Source: Otatea glauca
Lineage: Eukaryota > Streptophyta > Magnoliopsida > Poales > Poaceae
Direction of reading: 5' to 3'
Assembly: GCA_036346275.1 (NCBI GenBank)
Contig: CM070730.1
Span: forward strand, 3,596,309-3,660,308
DNA: 64,000 bases
Positions 22,727 to 33,066 of this stretch are shown here, in pieces (positions within the stretch are counted from its first letter, which is position 1; each line of letters opens with the position of its first letter). Position numbers and translations under genes: made by a program. The notes beneath the pieces are model-generated. The model had not been told where the DNA came from. It ran no database searches and saw only the letters and a list, made by a program, of their open reading frames with translations.

Positions 22727-23860
22727 AATCACTGTCGGTTCCTAATATAAACCGATACTAATATGAGGAAAATCACTATCAGTTCATAATATAAACCGAT
22801 ACAAATGAACCGATAGAATATAACAAAAGTGCTATCAGTTTTTTCTAAAAACCGATACAAATGTGACCAAAGCAAAATTTTGCTTAAGTTATTACTATCG
22901 GTTCTTAAACAAAAACCGACACAAATGTTATAACATGTGCGAATTTTTGCTTAAGTTATTACTATCGGTTCTTAAACAAAAACCGACACAAATGTTATAA
23001 CATATGCGAATTTTTGCTTAAGTTATTACTATCGGTTCGTAAAAAAAACCGACACAAATGTTATAACATATGCGAATTTTTGCTTAAGTTATTACTATCG
23101 GTTCGTAAACAAAAACCGACACAAATGTTATAACATATGCAAATTTTTGCTTAAGTTATTACTATCGGTTCTTAAACAAAAACCGACACAAATGTTATAA
23201 CATGTGCGAATTTTTGCTTAAGTTATTACTATCGGTTCTTAAACAAAAACCGACACAAATGATAAGACATTACTATCGGTTCTTAAACAAAAACCGATAC
23301 ATATGTGACCAAATGGCTATCGGTTTTTACTATGAACTGACACAAATATAAAATCAATCGCTATCGGTTTTTCAGGAAAATCGATACAAATATAATACAA
23401 AGCACTATTGGTTTTATTTCAAAAACAGACGTCAATATCTCAATCGGGTTTTTTTTTCAAAACTGACACTGATGAATCATTTAGATGGATTACTATCGGT
23501 CTAACATGAAAATCGACACAGATGATATAACATATGCGAATTTTTGCTTAAGTTATTACTATCGGTTCTTAAACAAAAACCGACACAAATGTTATAACAT
23601 ATGCAAATTTTTGCTTAAGCTATTACTATCGGTTCTTAAACAAAAACCGACACAAATGTTAAGTCATTACTATCGGTTCTTAAACAAAAACCGACATAAA
23701 TGTTAATAATTACTATCGGTTCTTAAAAAAACCCGACACAAATATAAATAAAATACTATCGGTTTTGTGTAAAAACCGATACAAATGTATGCCAATATCA
23801 CTATCTATTTTTAGAATAAACCGACACAGATATGGCTATCACTATTTGTTTTCCAGATAA
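22727..23860. repeat. 67-bp tandem array with TATCGGTT..AACCGA hairpins
   Basis: The core is a 67-bp unit starting TTGCTTAAGTTATTACTATC at 22880, 22947, 23014, 23080, 23147 and 23214. It recurs in part at 23540-23640. Irregular shorter units flank it. Each unit holds CGGTTCTTAAACAAAAACCG, a small hairpin. The motif resembles the subterminal repeats at both CACTA ends. It lies between the element's two genes. Confidence 0.85.
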
Positions 23861-24404
23861 AGCCTGATGAAGTCTGAATTTTCAGAATTCATTGATGAAA
23901 GAGTAAAATGCCACAACTTTTACAGATATAGTTGGAATTATTTCAAATTTTGCAGAAACATACTTTGGGATATTACAGGTCTTTTCGAGAAAGAATTTTC
24001 GAAAAAAGAGTTAGCACTAAAAACAGATGCAGGAATTCACTTTGTAAGCATGATTTTTGCTTAAAGACTGCAAAAGTCAACACTTATGCAAATAAAGTCC
24101 AAGTTTTTCCAAAATTTTTGTAAATAAACTTTGGACTAGTTAGAAGCTTTCCAAAAAAGAAAAATATATAAACAAATTTTCTGATACAGGAGGTGAAACT
24201 CACATAATGCTAGAATATTACCTACATACGTCAAGATTAGTCTTTTGGCTACTATCAAAATGAAATAACTTATGATCAGTTGGTCTTTCAAAAATCTTTT
24301 GAATAAGAGAATTGTTACGAACGACCAACTAGTAAGTAGATTTCAAATATGTCATAATTTTACATGAGAGATTATAACCATACAACTTCACCCAAATAGT
24401 TCCT

Positions 24405-27400
24405 TCAGTTACAGTATAACCCTTCTTGATGATCTACGCGCATGTAATTTCTTCCATGTGTGTCGTCGTCCCCGCTAAGATAGGCTCCATCTGCAAATGG
24501 AGGTATTTCATCGAATTGATTGTATTCTTCTTCATCTACGACATTTTTGACACCAACGATCCGCCGCTTGCTGTAAAGGACGACGTGCAACCTCGGATTG
24601 GCCGGATCACGCACATAGAAGACTTGATTTGCTTGCTTCGCATGTACGAACGGGTCATCTTTATAGGCGAGTCTATTGAGATCGACAAGAGTAAAACTTC
24701 TCTTGTCGACCTTCACTCCCTGTGGAAGTCCCACCCACTTACATCGGAATAATGGAATTTGGTATATTCCGTAATCTAGCTCTCAAATTTCTTCGATCAT
24801 CCCATAATACGAGTTCATTGCCGTTGAGGATCCTCCTTTCGAGTGATGTTCATCGGACAGAGCATCTATGCTTACACTACTGTTTTGAACAGTACTCTTC
24901 GCATCCTGACTTTCAGTGTAAAAGGTGTACCCATTAATATCGTACCCCTGCCAAGACTGTACATTAAATCTAGGTCCGTCAGCAAACCATTTGACATTCT
25001 CACTAATAGAGAACTCTGCCTTTTGTTTGAACTATGTAACAAATCTATCGTTGTGTTCTCGCATGATGGAAAGCTCATTTTTATGTGGATTCTCTTCCCG
25101 TAATATCAACTTGTGCTGCTCGATGTACCCTGCAACTTCTGTGCTTTGCTGCAAGACTGTCAGATGTGCTTTGCAATACATATCAAACCGTGGCCTCGTT
25201 AGTTTCGACCCCACGGTTCCTTTGCCAGCAAGTCTGCCCTCGTGGCGAGATACAGGAACACCGATTGCTTGTCTTTTCCCGAGATAGTCCACACAAAACT
25301 CAATAACCTCTTCAGTCCCATAACCTTCCATAATACTACCCTCAGGCTTCGACCGATTCCTCACGTAGGACTTTAATATACCCATGTACCTCTCGAACGG
25401 ATACATGTAACGTAAGAAAGCGGGTCCACATATCTTAATCTCTCTAACAAGGTGAACAACAAGGTGGACCATGATGTCGAAGAACGACGGTGAGAAATGC
25501 ATCTCGAGCTGACATAGAGTATGAACCACCTCACTCTGTAAGTTGTCTAGCACGTCGGGGTCAATAACTTTGCAGGAGATCGCATTGAAGAAGTAACACA
25601 GCTTCGTGATTGCAAACCTGACATCCTCTGGCAGAATATTTTGGATTGCAATTGGGAGCATTTGGGTCATCAAGACATGGAAGTCGTGGGACTTCATGCC
25701 CAGCAACTTCAAATCATCCATGGACACAAGTTTCTTAATGTTTGCGGAGTAGCCCAATGGAACTTTAATACCTTCGAGACACTTGTAGAGGTCTTCTTTC
25801 TCCTTCTTGGATAGCGTGTAGCATGCATCGGGGATGTACGGACTTTTTCCATCCTCCTCAATCACTGCAAGCCTGGGCCTGATTCTCATGTAGGCCATGT
25901 CGCGACGAGCATTCACACCATCCTTGGTCTTCCCAGGTATGTTCAGCAGGATACCAACCAAATTGTCACAGACATTCTTCTCAACGTGCATGACATCAAT
26001 ACAATGTCGGATATCTAACTCCTTCCAGTACGGTAAGTCCCAAAATATGGACCGCTTCTTCCAAATGGTCCTAGGACGAACAGATTTACGGCTCTTGCCG
26101 TACTGAAGTTCGATATCCTCCACACGTGAATATACTTGCCTTCCACTCATAGGCTGCGGGGCCGAACGGACTTCCCTCTTCCCATCAAATTTTTCATCCA
26201 TCTTACGGTATCGATGACTTCGAGGTAGAAACCTACGGTGACCCATATACACAGTTTTCTTGGAATTCGGCAGCCATAAACTCTCAGTCTCCTCTTCACA
26301 AATAGGACACGCTTTGACTCCTTTCGTACTGTAGCCCGCCAAATTACCAAGGGCCGAGAAATCATTTATAGTGCAAAATATCATAGCCTGTAGGGTGAAA
26401 TACTCTCTTTTGTACGCATCCCACACCACGACCCCCTCATTCCAAAATTTTACCAAATCCTCAATCAGTGGTGCAAGGTACACATCAATATCATTTTTCG
26501 GCTATTTGGGTCCCGAGATTAGCAACGACATCATGATATACTTCCGCTTCATGCACAACCAAGGAGGGAGGTTGTAGATACACAACAGAACTGGCCACGT
26601 GCTGTGACGACTGCTCATGTTACCAAACGGATTCATTCTATCGGTACTCAACCCAAATCTTATGTTCCTCATTTCGGCACCAAACTCCTCATGTTTCCAA
26701 TCGATGTTTCTCCATTGAGCCGAATCAGCAGGGTGTCTCAGCTTGCCATCTTTCTTTCGAGACTCATAATGCCAACGCAACAATTTTGCCTCTCTGGGAT
26801 TTGCAAACAACCTCTCCAGACGGGGAATGATGGGCAAGTACCACAATACCTTGGCCGGTGCACCTTTAGTGACCTCTTCACCGTCATTGCCCCGGCTCTT
26901 ACGCTTCTTGTCGTTATGCTTCTCCTTTTGTTTGTACCGGGGCACACCGCAAACTGGACAAACGTGTAGCTCCTGATATGCGTTACGGTACAAGATGCAA
27001 TCATTCGGACATGCATGTATCCTTTCTATTTCCATTCCCATAGGACATAGTAGCTTCTTCGCTTCATAAATACTTGTTGGCAACTCGTTTCCCTCGGGAA
27101 GCATATCCGATAGAAGAACTAGAAGTGCATTGAAACTTGTATCTGTCCAACGGTGTTTTGCCTTCCGTTCAAACAATGCAAGGACCGAACCCAACTTGGT
27201 GTATTCTGCTTTGCAACCTGTGAACAGTGGTTTGGCATCGTCTTCCATCAAGCTTTTAAACTTTTCAAACTCTCTTTCCGTGTAATTACCCTCCACATCC
27301 CGCAACATTTGCTCCAAATTCTCCTCCTCAAACATATCAAACTGCAACTCATCATCCGGTTCCACCATGTCTTCATTGCATACCGGCAGGTACTACCTGC

Positions 27401-27640
27401 CTCCCGTGATGGATCCAACACGTGTAATTCCTCACGGCCACGTCGAATCGGTGGTCCTCAATTTGAGTGAGTTGTTAAATCTTCTCAGATTGGTGCAATC
27501 AATGCAAGGACAATATATGAAGTTTACACCCTCCTCACCATGTCCTCTTGGTAATTTTTTGAACTCCTTAACACCCTCTCAAATTCAAAGACTCACACGA
27601 CTTTTGTCATACATCCATTCCTTACGGTTCATCCGCAATT
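24405..27640 (-). pseudogene. CACTA TNP2-type transposase with nonsense codons
   Basis: Minus strand. About 27640-27430 encodes a degenerate transposase-associated domain (MNRKEWMYDKSR, later NFIYCPCIDCTN) with stops. 27368-24405 reads continuously except for three stops. It includes zinc-ribbon-like CPNDCILYR and CPVCGVPRY, then the Transposase_21/TNP2 core (FNPFGN-like region, YLAPLIEDL, CPICEEET, HRRFLP, HCIDVMHVEKNV). It continues with a DUF4218-like region (LHFSPSFFD, MYPFERYMG) and DUF4216-like C-terminus (VFYVRDPANPR, NVVDEEEYNQFDE). The stops are TAG 26504-26502 where Gln is expected, and TAG 25034-25032 and TGA 24785-24783 where Trp is expected. Family role: DDE-type transposase that cuts the CACTA ends. 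Read-through of the three stops would otherwise give one long frame. Confidence 0.9.
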
Positions 27641-27936
27641 AAACTTCACACAATAAATTAAGCAAAATCGAGCTACTGACAAGCTAGCTATTTGAAATAT
27701 TGAGACATCATTTGATTAATATTACCTTCATAAAATAGAGGATAATTTCCTGCAAGATATATGAAATATGTACTCCCGATCGATACCTAGATTCTTCCCT
27801 GGTTTAGAGCTTCAAATTTCCTAGATAGGAGACATACATTTTTAACATGAACAATGATATCAAACAATCTAATTATATAATGCAGTAGCTTACAAATCTT
27901 TTGACTACAATGAAACAAAACAAGGGTACCAACGAT

Positions 27937-28296
27937 GACTCCTAATCTCTAAATACTAATCCCATTCGAGGATATGTGGTTCGGACAAGTTCCTAAGCCG
28001 TTGTACAACTCCAGAGGAAATTTCGACAGCATCTCCGCGCTATTCTCCATATACACGTCTCGACAACAGGTCAAGAGGGGTGTGTATCTGGAGAATACCA
28101 GGGAGACGCTACCGAAATCTACTCTGAAGTTGTACAACACAGCTCAGGAACTTGCCCGAAGCACATATCCTCGAACTGTCCAAAGAACGTGAACAATTCG
28201 AGACTGCTCGCTTATAAATATGCCATTTCGTTCGGTATATTTATAAACAAGCATCCTCGAACGGGAGACGTAGGTTCCGCAGCCTAAACTCTAACA
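27937..28296 (-). repeat. Hairpin block copy 2, upstream of CACTA TNP2
   Basis: Same foldback block as 20888-21251, with the inverted arms and the TTTATAAATAT palindrome preserved. It lies about 300 bp upstream of the TNP2 start region, the same relative place as copy 1 before the other gene. This suggests a duplicated promoter or leader. Confidence 0.85.
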
Positions 28297-28714
28297 TTCA
28301 TTAGATGACAGCAATAATAATTTCATATTAACATCAAAGCACTAAAAATTAAGATAATTAAATACATGTGTGCTTGTCAAATAAATAGTATGAAATCTGA
28401 TAGGACATACATAATACCAGTGCAATCTGAACTTTCTTCACCACATATCAAAATTACATAGTACACAATTAAAGGGGTTTGAAAGAATGCTCATATTTTG
28501 AAGAAAACCACAAATTATACAAAATGAGTGAAAATCTCCTCAAGTTAGGACTTCAAATTTACCCTCTTAACACCCACCCTTGAGGATTTCAAATTTTCTC
28601 ACCCAAGTATTGCTTCCAACCACAGAATATGAGCTATTTTTTCGAGTGGCGGCGGAGAAATCTCCTCTAAAACAATAACAGAGAAGAGTTCAGCTCGAGT
28701 GATATAAATAACCT

Positions 28715-29215
28715 AACGAGGCACATCACTATCGGTTCTCATATAAAAAACGATAGTGATGTGATCATGCAAATCACAGTCGGTTCTTATAAGAGAAGCG
28801 ATAGTGATGATCGTTGTTATCATGATCGGTTCTACATGAAGCGATAGCGATGAGCATGTTGACATCACTATCGGTTCTTATGTGAGAAGCGATAGTGATG
28901 AATCACATCACTATCGCTTACGACACAAAAGCGATAGTGATGTGATTTCATCACTATCGACTAAATAAGAACCGATAGTGATGTTATTTCTTCATCACTA
29001 TCGCTTTTATGTGGAAACCGATAGTGATGATAATGCACATCACTATCATTTCTCGCATAAGAATCGATTGTGATGTTCCAAGTGTTACATCACAATCACT
29101 TCTAACCTGAGAACCGATAGTGATTATTATTAATGCCTCTCCTAAATCATCTATCACAATCGTTTTTTTCTAAAAACTTAAGAACCGACATAGATGAAGC
29201 GATAGTGATGTGCTA
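28715..29215. repeat. Right subterminal repeats of the CACTA element
   Basis: Repeated CATCACTATCGGTTCT and inverted GAAGCGATAGTGATG motifs. They differ from the left array mainly in GTGAT versus GAGAT, so the two ends carry diverged versions of one motif. Confidence 0.85.
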
Positions 29216-29228
29216 TTCTGTAGTAGTG

Positions 29229-29924
29229 TTGATGGATCGATCAGCTGCTGAGCTGAGCTGGCCCAAGAAAGAAAGAGCCGAAATGACGGCGACTACATAA
29301 TCTACCTGTGTTTATTCTCGCGGCGTCAGCGTGTGCAGTAGAGCAAGATCGACGGACTGAAAGTAGTTTCCAGGAACCGGAAGAGCAGCTGCGTTGAAGC
29401 GCAGCAGCTACTTGCTCTATACATTTTCTGTGCCCAGTCAAGCCAGGACGATTAGTGGTCATTACCACCTAATCCAGCATCAACTCCTGTCTGTCAGGCC
29501 TCGCGCTACTGACAAGCGGGCCCGTGCAAACCTTGTTGCCCACCTGTCGTTGCAACTTGGAAGGCGTTCGTCGTCCAGCTTTGCAAGATTAAACAGCGCA
29601 ATCTAGCGACGAAAGCCACATGACGCAGGCAAGTACTAATACATCGCAGCAAGGAACACTTGCACAGACCGAGTCCACGAACCATCACGTAAGGCAAACG
29701 TTCCTACTTACTCCCTCATAAGACGTTTTTTTTTAATAATCTTATCTATAAATATAAGATATATTGCGTATTCTACTTTAAAATTAGTGTGATGTTCTCT
29801 TTACACCACTAATAAATATCTAACTTTACTTTATATTTTTACTATGCATGTATTAAATATATTGTTTAGAGATAATTAACAGACTTACCTGCTCAACTGT
29901 GCGTCTAGATATTATGATACAATT
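29229..29924. other. Spacer right of the CACTA element, no gene seen
   Basis: The sequence continues the host DNA interrupted at 17406. A TACTCCCTCATAAGACG stretch near 29710 resembles one end of a Stowaway-type MITE but I see no matching second end. Nothing else is recognised. Confidence 0.4.
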
Positions 29925-30697
29925 GTCTTTGATATACAACTCTACTTTCAATGATTGAAATACAATTGTATTTGTTATATAACTCTATGTATATATGATT
30001 AATCTGCACCATTATAATCTGGCCCCACCAAAATAAGTAGTGGAGATCCTTTCTTTGATATGCAACTCTACTTTCAATGATTGAAATACAATTGCATTTG
30101 TTATATATGATTAATCTGCATTGATATGTTATAATTTGGCCACACCAAAATAAGTGGTGGAGATCCTTCTCTTTTTTCTTCCGATTAATGTGAGAATTTC
30201 TAGAATTTAGGATTATTGTGGGATTTTCTTACCCTTAAAATGAATGAGCTGCCTTGCATATCATCAATTGTTTGTCTTTGATATACAATTCTACTTCTAA
30301 TGATTGAAATACAATTGTATTTGTTATATAACTCTATTTATATATGATTAATCCACACCGTTATAATCTGGCTCCACCAAAATAAGTGGTGGAGATCCTT
30401 TCTTTGATATGCAACTCTACTTTCAATGATTGAAATACAATTGCATTTGTTATATATGATTAATCTGCACTGATGTGTTATAATCTGGCCACACCAAAAT
30501 AAGTGGTAGAGATCCTTCTCTTTTTTCTTCCGATTAATGTGAGAATTTCTAGAATTTAGGATTATTGTGGGATTTTTTTTACCCTTAAAATGAATGATGT
30601 GCCTTGAATATCACCAATTGTTTGTCTTTGATATACAACTCTACTTCTAATGATTGAGATACAATTGTATTTGTCATATAACTCTATTTGTATATAA

Positions 30698-32500
30698 CTA
30701 GTATAGTGCCTGTGCTAACGCTACGACGGCAGTACACCCGCTTATCAATTAAATGAGAAGATTAAGTATGAATACAACACTTAATAATAAAAGAGAAATT
30801 TAGAATTTTAAATGAATTTAGAAAGAAAAATGGAACTAAATGGAGGTCGAATGGGCGAAAATGGGCTCCCAAAAGATTTTAAATCAAGAAAGAGAAAGAA
30901 AAAAGAATTTTCTGATTTTAGATTATTTTTTTTGCAGCTTCCACAGAGAGCACAGCGTGCTCTCTGGGCTTGGCCAACGCAAGGGGGAGGGAAGGCCAGG
31001 GGTCGGCACTGGTGCGACGAGATCGCCGGCACCGGCGCCTGCGGGGGAGGAGTCACGGTTGCGGTGAATTTCGCCGGGAAAGATGACGGTGATGGCTTGG
31101 GTTACCTCCAAAATCCGGCGATCTTTACAAGAGGGAGCACTTGGGGATTTACGCAATGTGATGGGGTGGAGGAGAGCTCGCCGGCTTTTATAGCCCCGAA
31201 ACAAGCATATTTATGGAAACCATAATTTGGGATCAAATCAGATTGGGAGGAAATTTTGGCAATAGAGTACGAAATTTGGGGAATTAACACCATAGATGGA
31301 AAGAGGAGATTTGGTACGGGATTGATGGGGCTTTGGAGCTTCTTTCTTGCTTTATTGGAGAGAGGGAAGAGAAGAAGCTTCTCTGGTCTAGGCTGTAGCT
31401 AGAAGAAGCTACAGGTGAGTTGCCTTCATTTTTTTAAATATAGAAGGATTTTTGAAAATATAGCAAATTAGGTTAAAAAATTCTCAAAAAAAACTTTCGA
31501 TTATTTTGTACTTAATAAAATTATTTTCAAAAAAAATTAAATTATAAATTTGCCGAGGCACGGCGGCCGCGAGGTCGCTGACCAGCAACCTCGCCGCGTC
31601 GGCAAAGCCACCGATGGCGACCGTGGAGCCATTGCGGACTGCGTTCGTCGTGGCATGTTGCCCATCTCCGATTTCCTTTTCCCAAGACGTAATGTATGGT
31701 CCTTTTCTTTTTCGTGACGTTTGTTTCCTTTTCCTTGATTCCAAGACGTTTGTTTCCTTTTCCTTGTTGATCTTGGAGGTGAGGAAGGTGCATTGTGGGC
31801 CACGGGGATGATTTCGGAAAAATATGGAAAAATAAAATGCGCTCGCCATCATTGGATCCGCAAGGAAAAAGATAAAAATTAAATAAAGCTTTCACGGCAT
31901 TGGTTCCGCTAGAAAAAATTGAAAAAAATTAAACATCACTCACAGACCGTTGGTTCCTTAGATAAAAAATAAAAACAAAAATTCAACGCTCTCCGTGCGC
32001 TGAAATTAGGCTTATGGGGCTAGATCCATAAAAAAGTCTCGAGAAGGGTCATATTCGAAAAAAATACGATCACAATGCGTGGACAATAAAAAATTCAAGT
32101 CTTGTTTCCTTGCATGTGGATCCTCCCTGTTTATTTCCTTGTTTGATTCACCCTCCTTCCAAATATGTAGTACGTACAATTTTGGCCAGTAAAAAATTCA
32201 AGTCTGGTTTCTTTGCATGCGGATCCTCCTTATTTATTTCCTTGTTTGATTCGCTCTCCTTCCAAATATGTAGGTGGGGGAGGTCTGTTGTGGGCCACAG
32301 GGATGATGAGACACACTAAATAATAGCCATCGGATGTGGGTGAGTAAAACTGAGGAAAGATCTGAGACGTTCATTTTGATGAATGCAAATTTCTGGGGAC
32401 GTTTTGCTGGGTGCACGAACATTGGGCCATCTCTAATGAGGTGCATTATTTAGGGTGGACGTAGAAAAAATTGCTTAGGTGCATTATAAAGGGGTATAGA
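30698..32500 (-). mobile_element. Helitron A, non-autonomous, 1.8 kb
   Basis: On the minus strand it begins TCTATACCCC at 32500 and ends GGCACTATACTAG at 30698, with A before and T after. Removing it restores TATATAATTAATCTGCACC, which matches the corresponding place in the preceding tandem unit (TATATGATTAATCCACACC) base for base in length. Both ends match Helitron B at 35723-37535. It has no Rep/helicase. Its left half holds a gene-like insert that Helitron B lacks. Confidence 0.92.
30950..31230 (-). other. Possible captured promoter and first exon inside Helitron A
   Basis: The minus strand reads GGGGCTATAAAAGCCGG (TATA box about 31193-31184). A C-rich leader follows with a possible small intron (GGAGGTAACCC to CCCCCGCAGGCG) and a GC-rich stretch to about 30955. 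The block is absent from Helitron B. The layout resembles a gene promoter with 5' UTR, but I do not recognise the source gene. Confidence 0.4.
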
Positions 32501-32757
32501 TTAATCTGCACCGTTATAATCTAGCCCCTCCAAAATAAATGGTGGAGATCCTTTCTTTGATATACAACTTTATTTTCAATGATTGAAATACAATTATATT
32601 TGTTATATATGATTAATCTGCACCGTTATAATCTGGCTCCACCAAAATAAGCGGTAGAGATCTTTTTTTCCGATCAATGTGAGAATTTCTATAATTTAAG
32701 ATTATTGTGAGATTTTTTAACCTTTAAAACGGAGGAGGTACCTTAAATATCATAGAT

Positions 32758-33066
32758 TGTTATATATATATATATATATAATAACCGTCGATAATCTAAT
32801 CATTTTCAATATCTTAACCTGTACGACAAGGCATGATCGCCCTTTGAACCTGTACAGAACAGGACAGGTAGGCAACTGCGGTAGTGAACTGGGTCCATGG
32901 ACCAGGCCTGCGCAACGACCAGTTCACTTCCTTCGCGCCATCTCCTGCCATCCCACGCTGTCCACGTCCCATTATTTCCGTGGTTACTTAGCACTGCATA
33001 TAAGCATACACGTACACCAAAGCAAGAACACGCGCGCGAGAAACAAATCAGCACTTCTCGATTGAC
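32758..33066 (+). promoter_or_regulatory. Promoter and leader of kinase 2
   Basis: A (TA)n microsatellite lies at about 32760-32780. TATAAG at 32999-33004 is 62 bp before the start codon, at a plausible TATA distance for a short leader. Confidence 0.5.

Larger units (their letters stand above)
17407..29228 (-). mobile_element. Complete CACTA (En/Spm-type) DNA transposon, 11.8 kb
   Basis: The left end is CACTACTACACAAATA and the right end, on the minus strand, is CACTACTACAGAATAG, a terminal inverted repeat of about 13-16 bp. The 3-bp target duplication TTG (17404-17406 and 29229-29231) is perfect. Subterminal arrays of short inverted motifs follow both ends. Two genes, both on the minus strand, encode a TNP2-type transposase and a Transposase_24/DUF8039/Ulp1 protein. 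Each is preceded by a copy of the same hairpin block. The ends look competent but the transposase has nonsense codons, so mobility would need an enzyme supplied from elsewhere. Confidence 0.95.
29925..32757. repeat. 350-bp tandem repeat, three units, third split by Helitron A
   Basis: The unit start TTTGATATACAACTCTAC recurs with 'gatatacaa' at 29931, 30280 and 30630, a period of 349-350 bp. Each unit consists of two related halves of about 120 bp (each with GATTGAAATACAATTG and CACCAAAATAAG) plus a spacer ending ACCCTTAAAATGAATGA. The third unit runs 30630-30697 and resumes at 32501-32757. Confidence 0.88.

Noticed and set aside
22880..23280. CRISPR-like regular array of 67-bp units
   Set aside because: The whole unit is repeated with no unique spacers, it lies inside a plant CACTA transposon, and there are no cas genes. 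It is an ordinary tandem repeat.
29710..29760. Second Stowaway MITE
   Set aside because: Only one terminal-like sequence was found, with no inverted partner or TA-flanked end.
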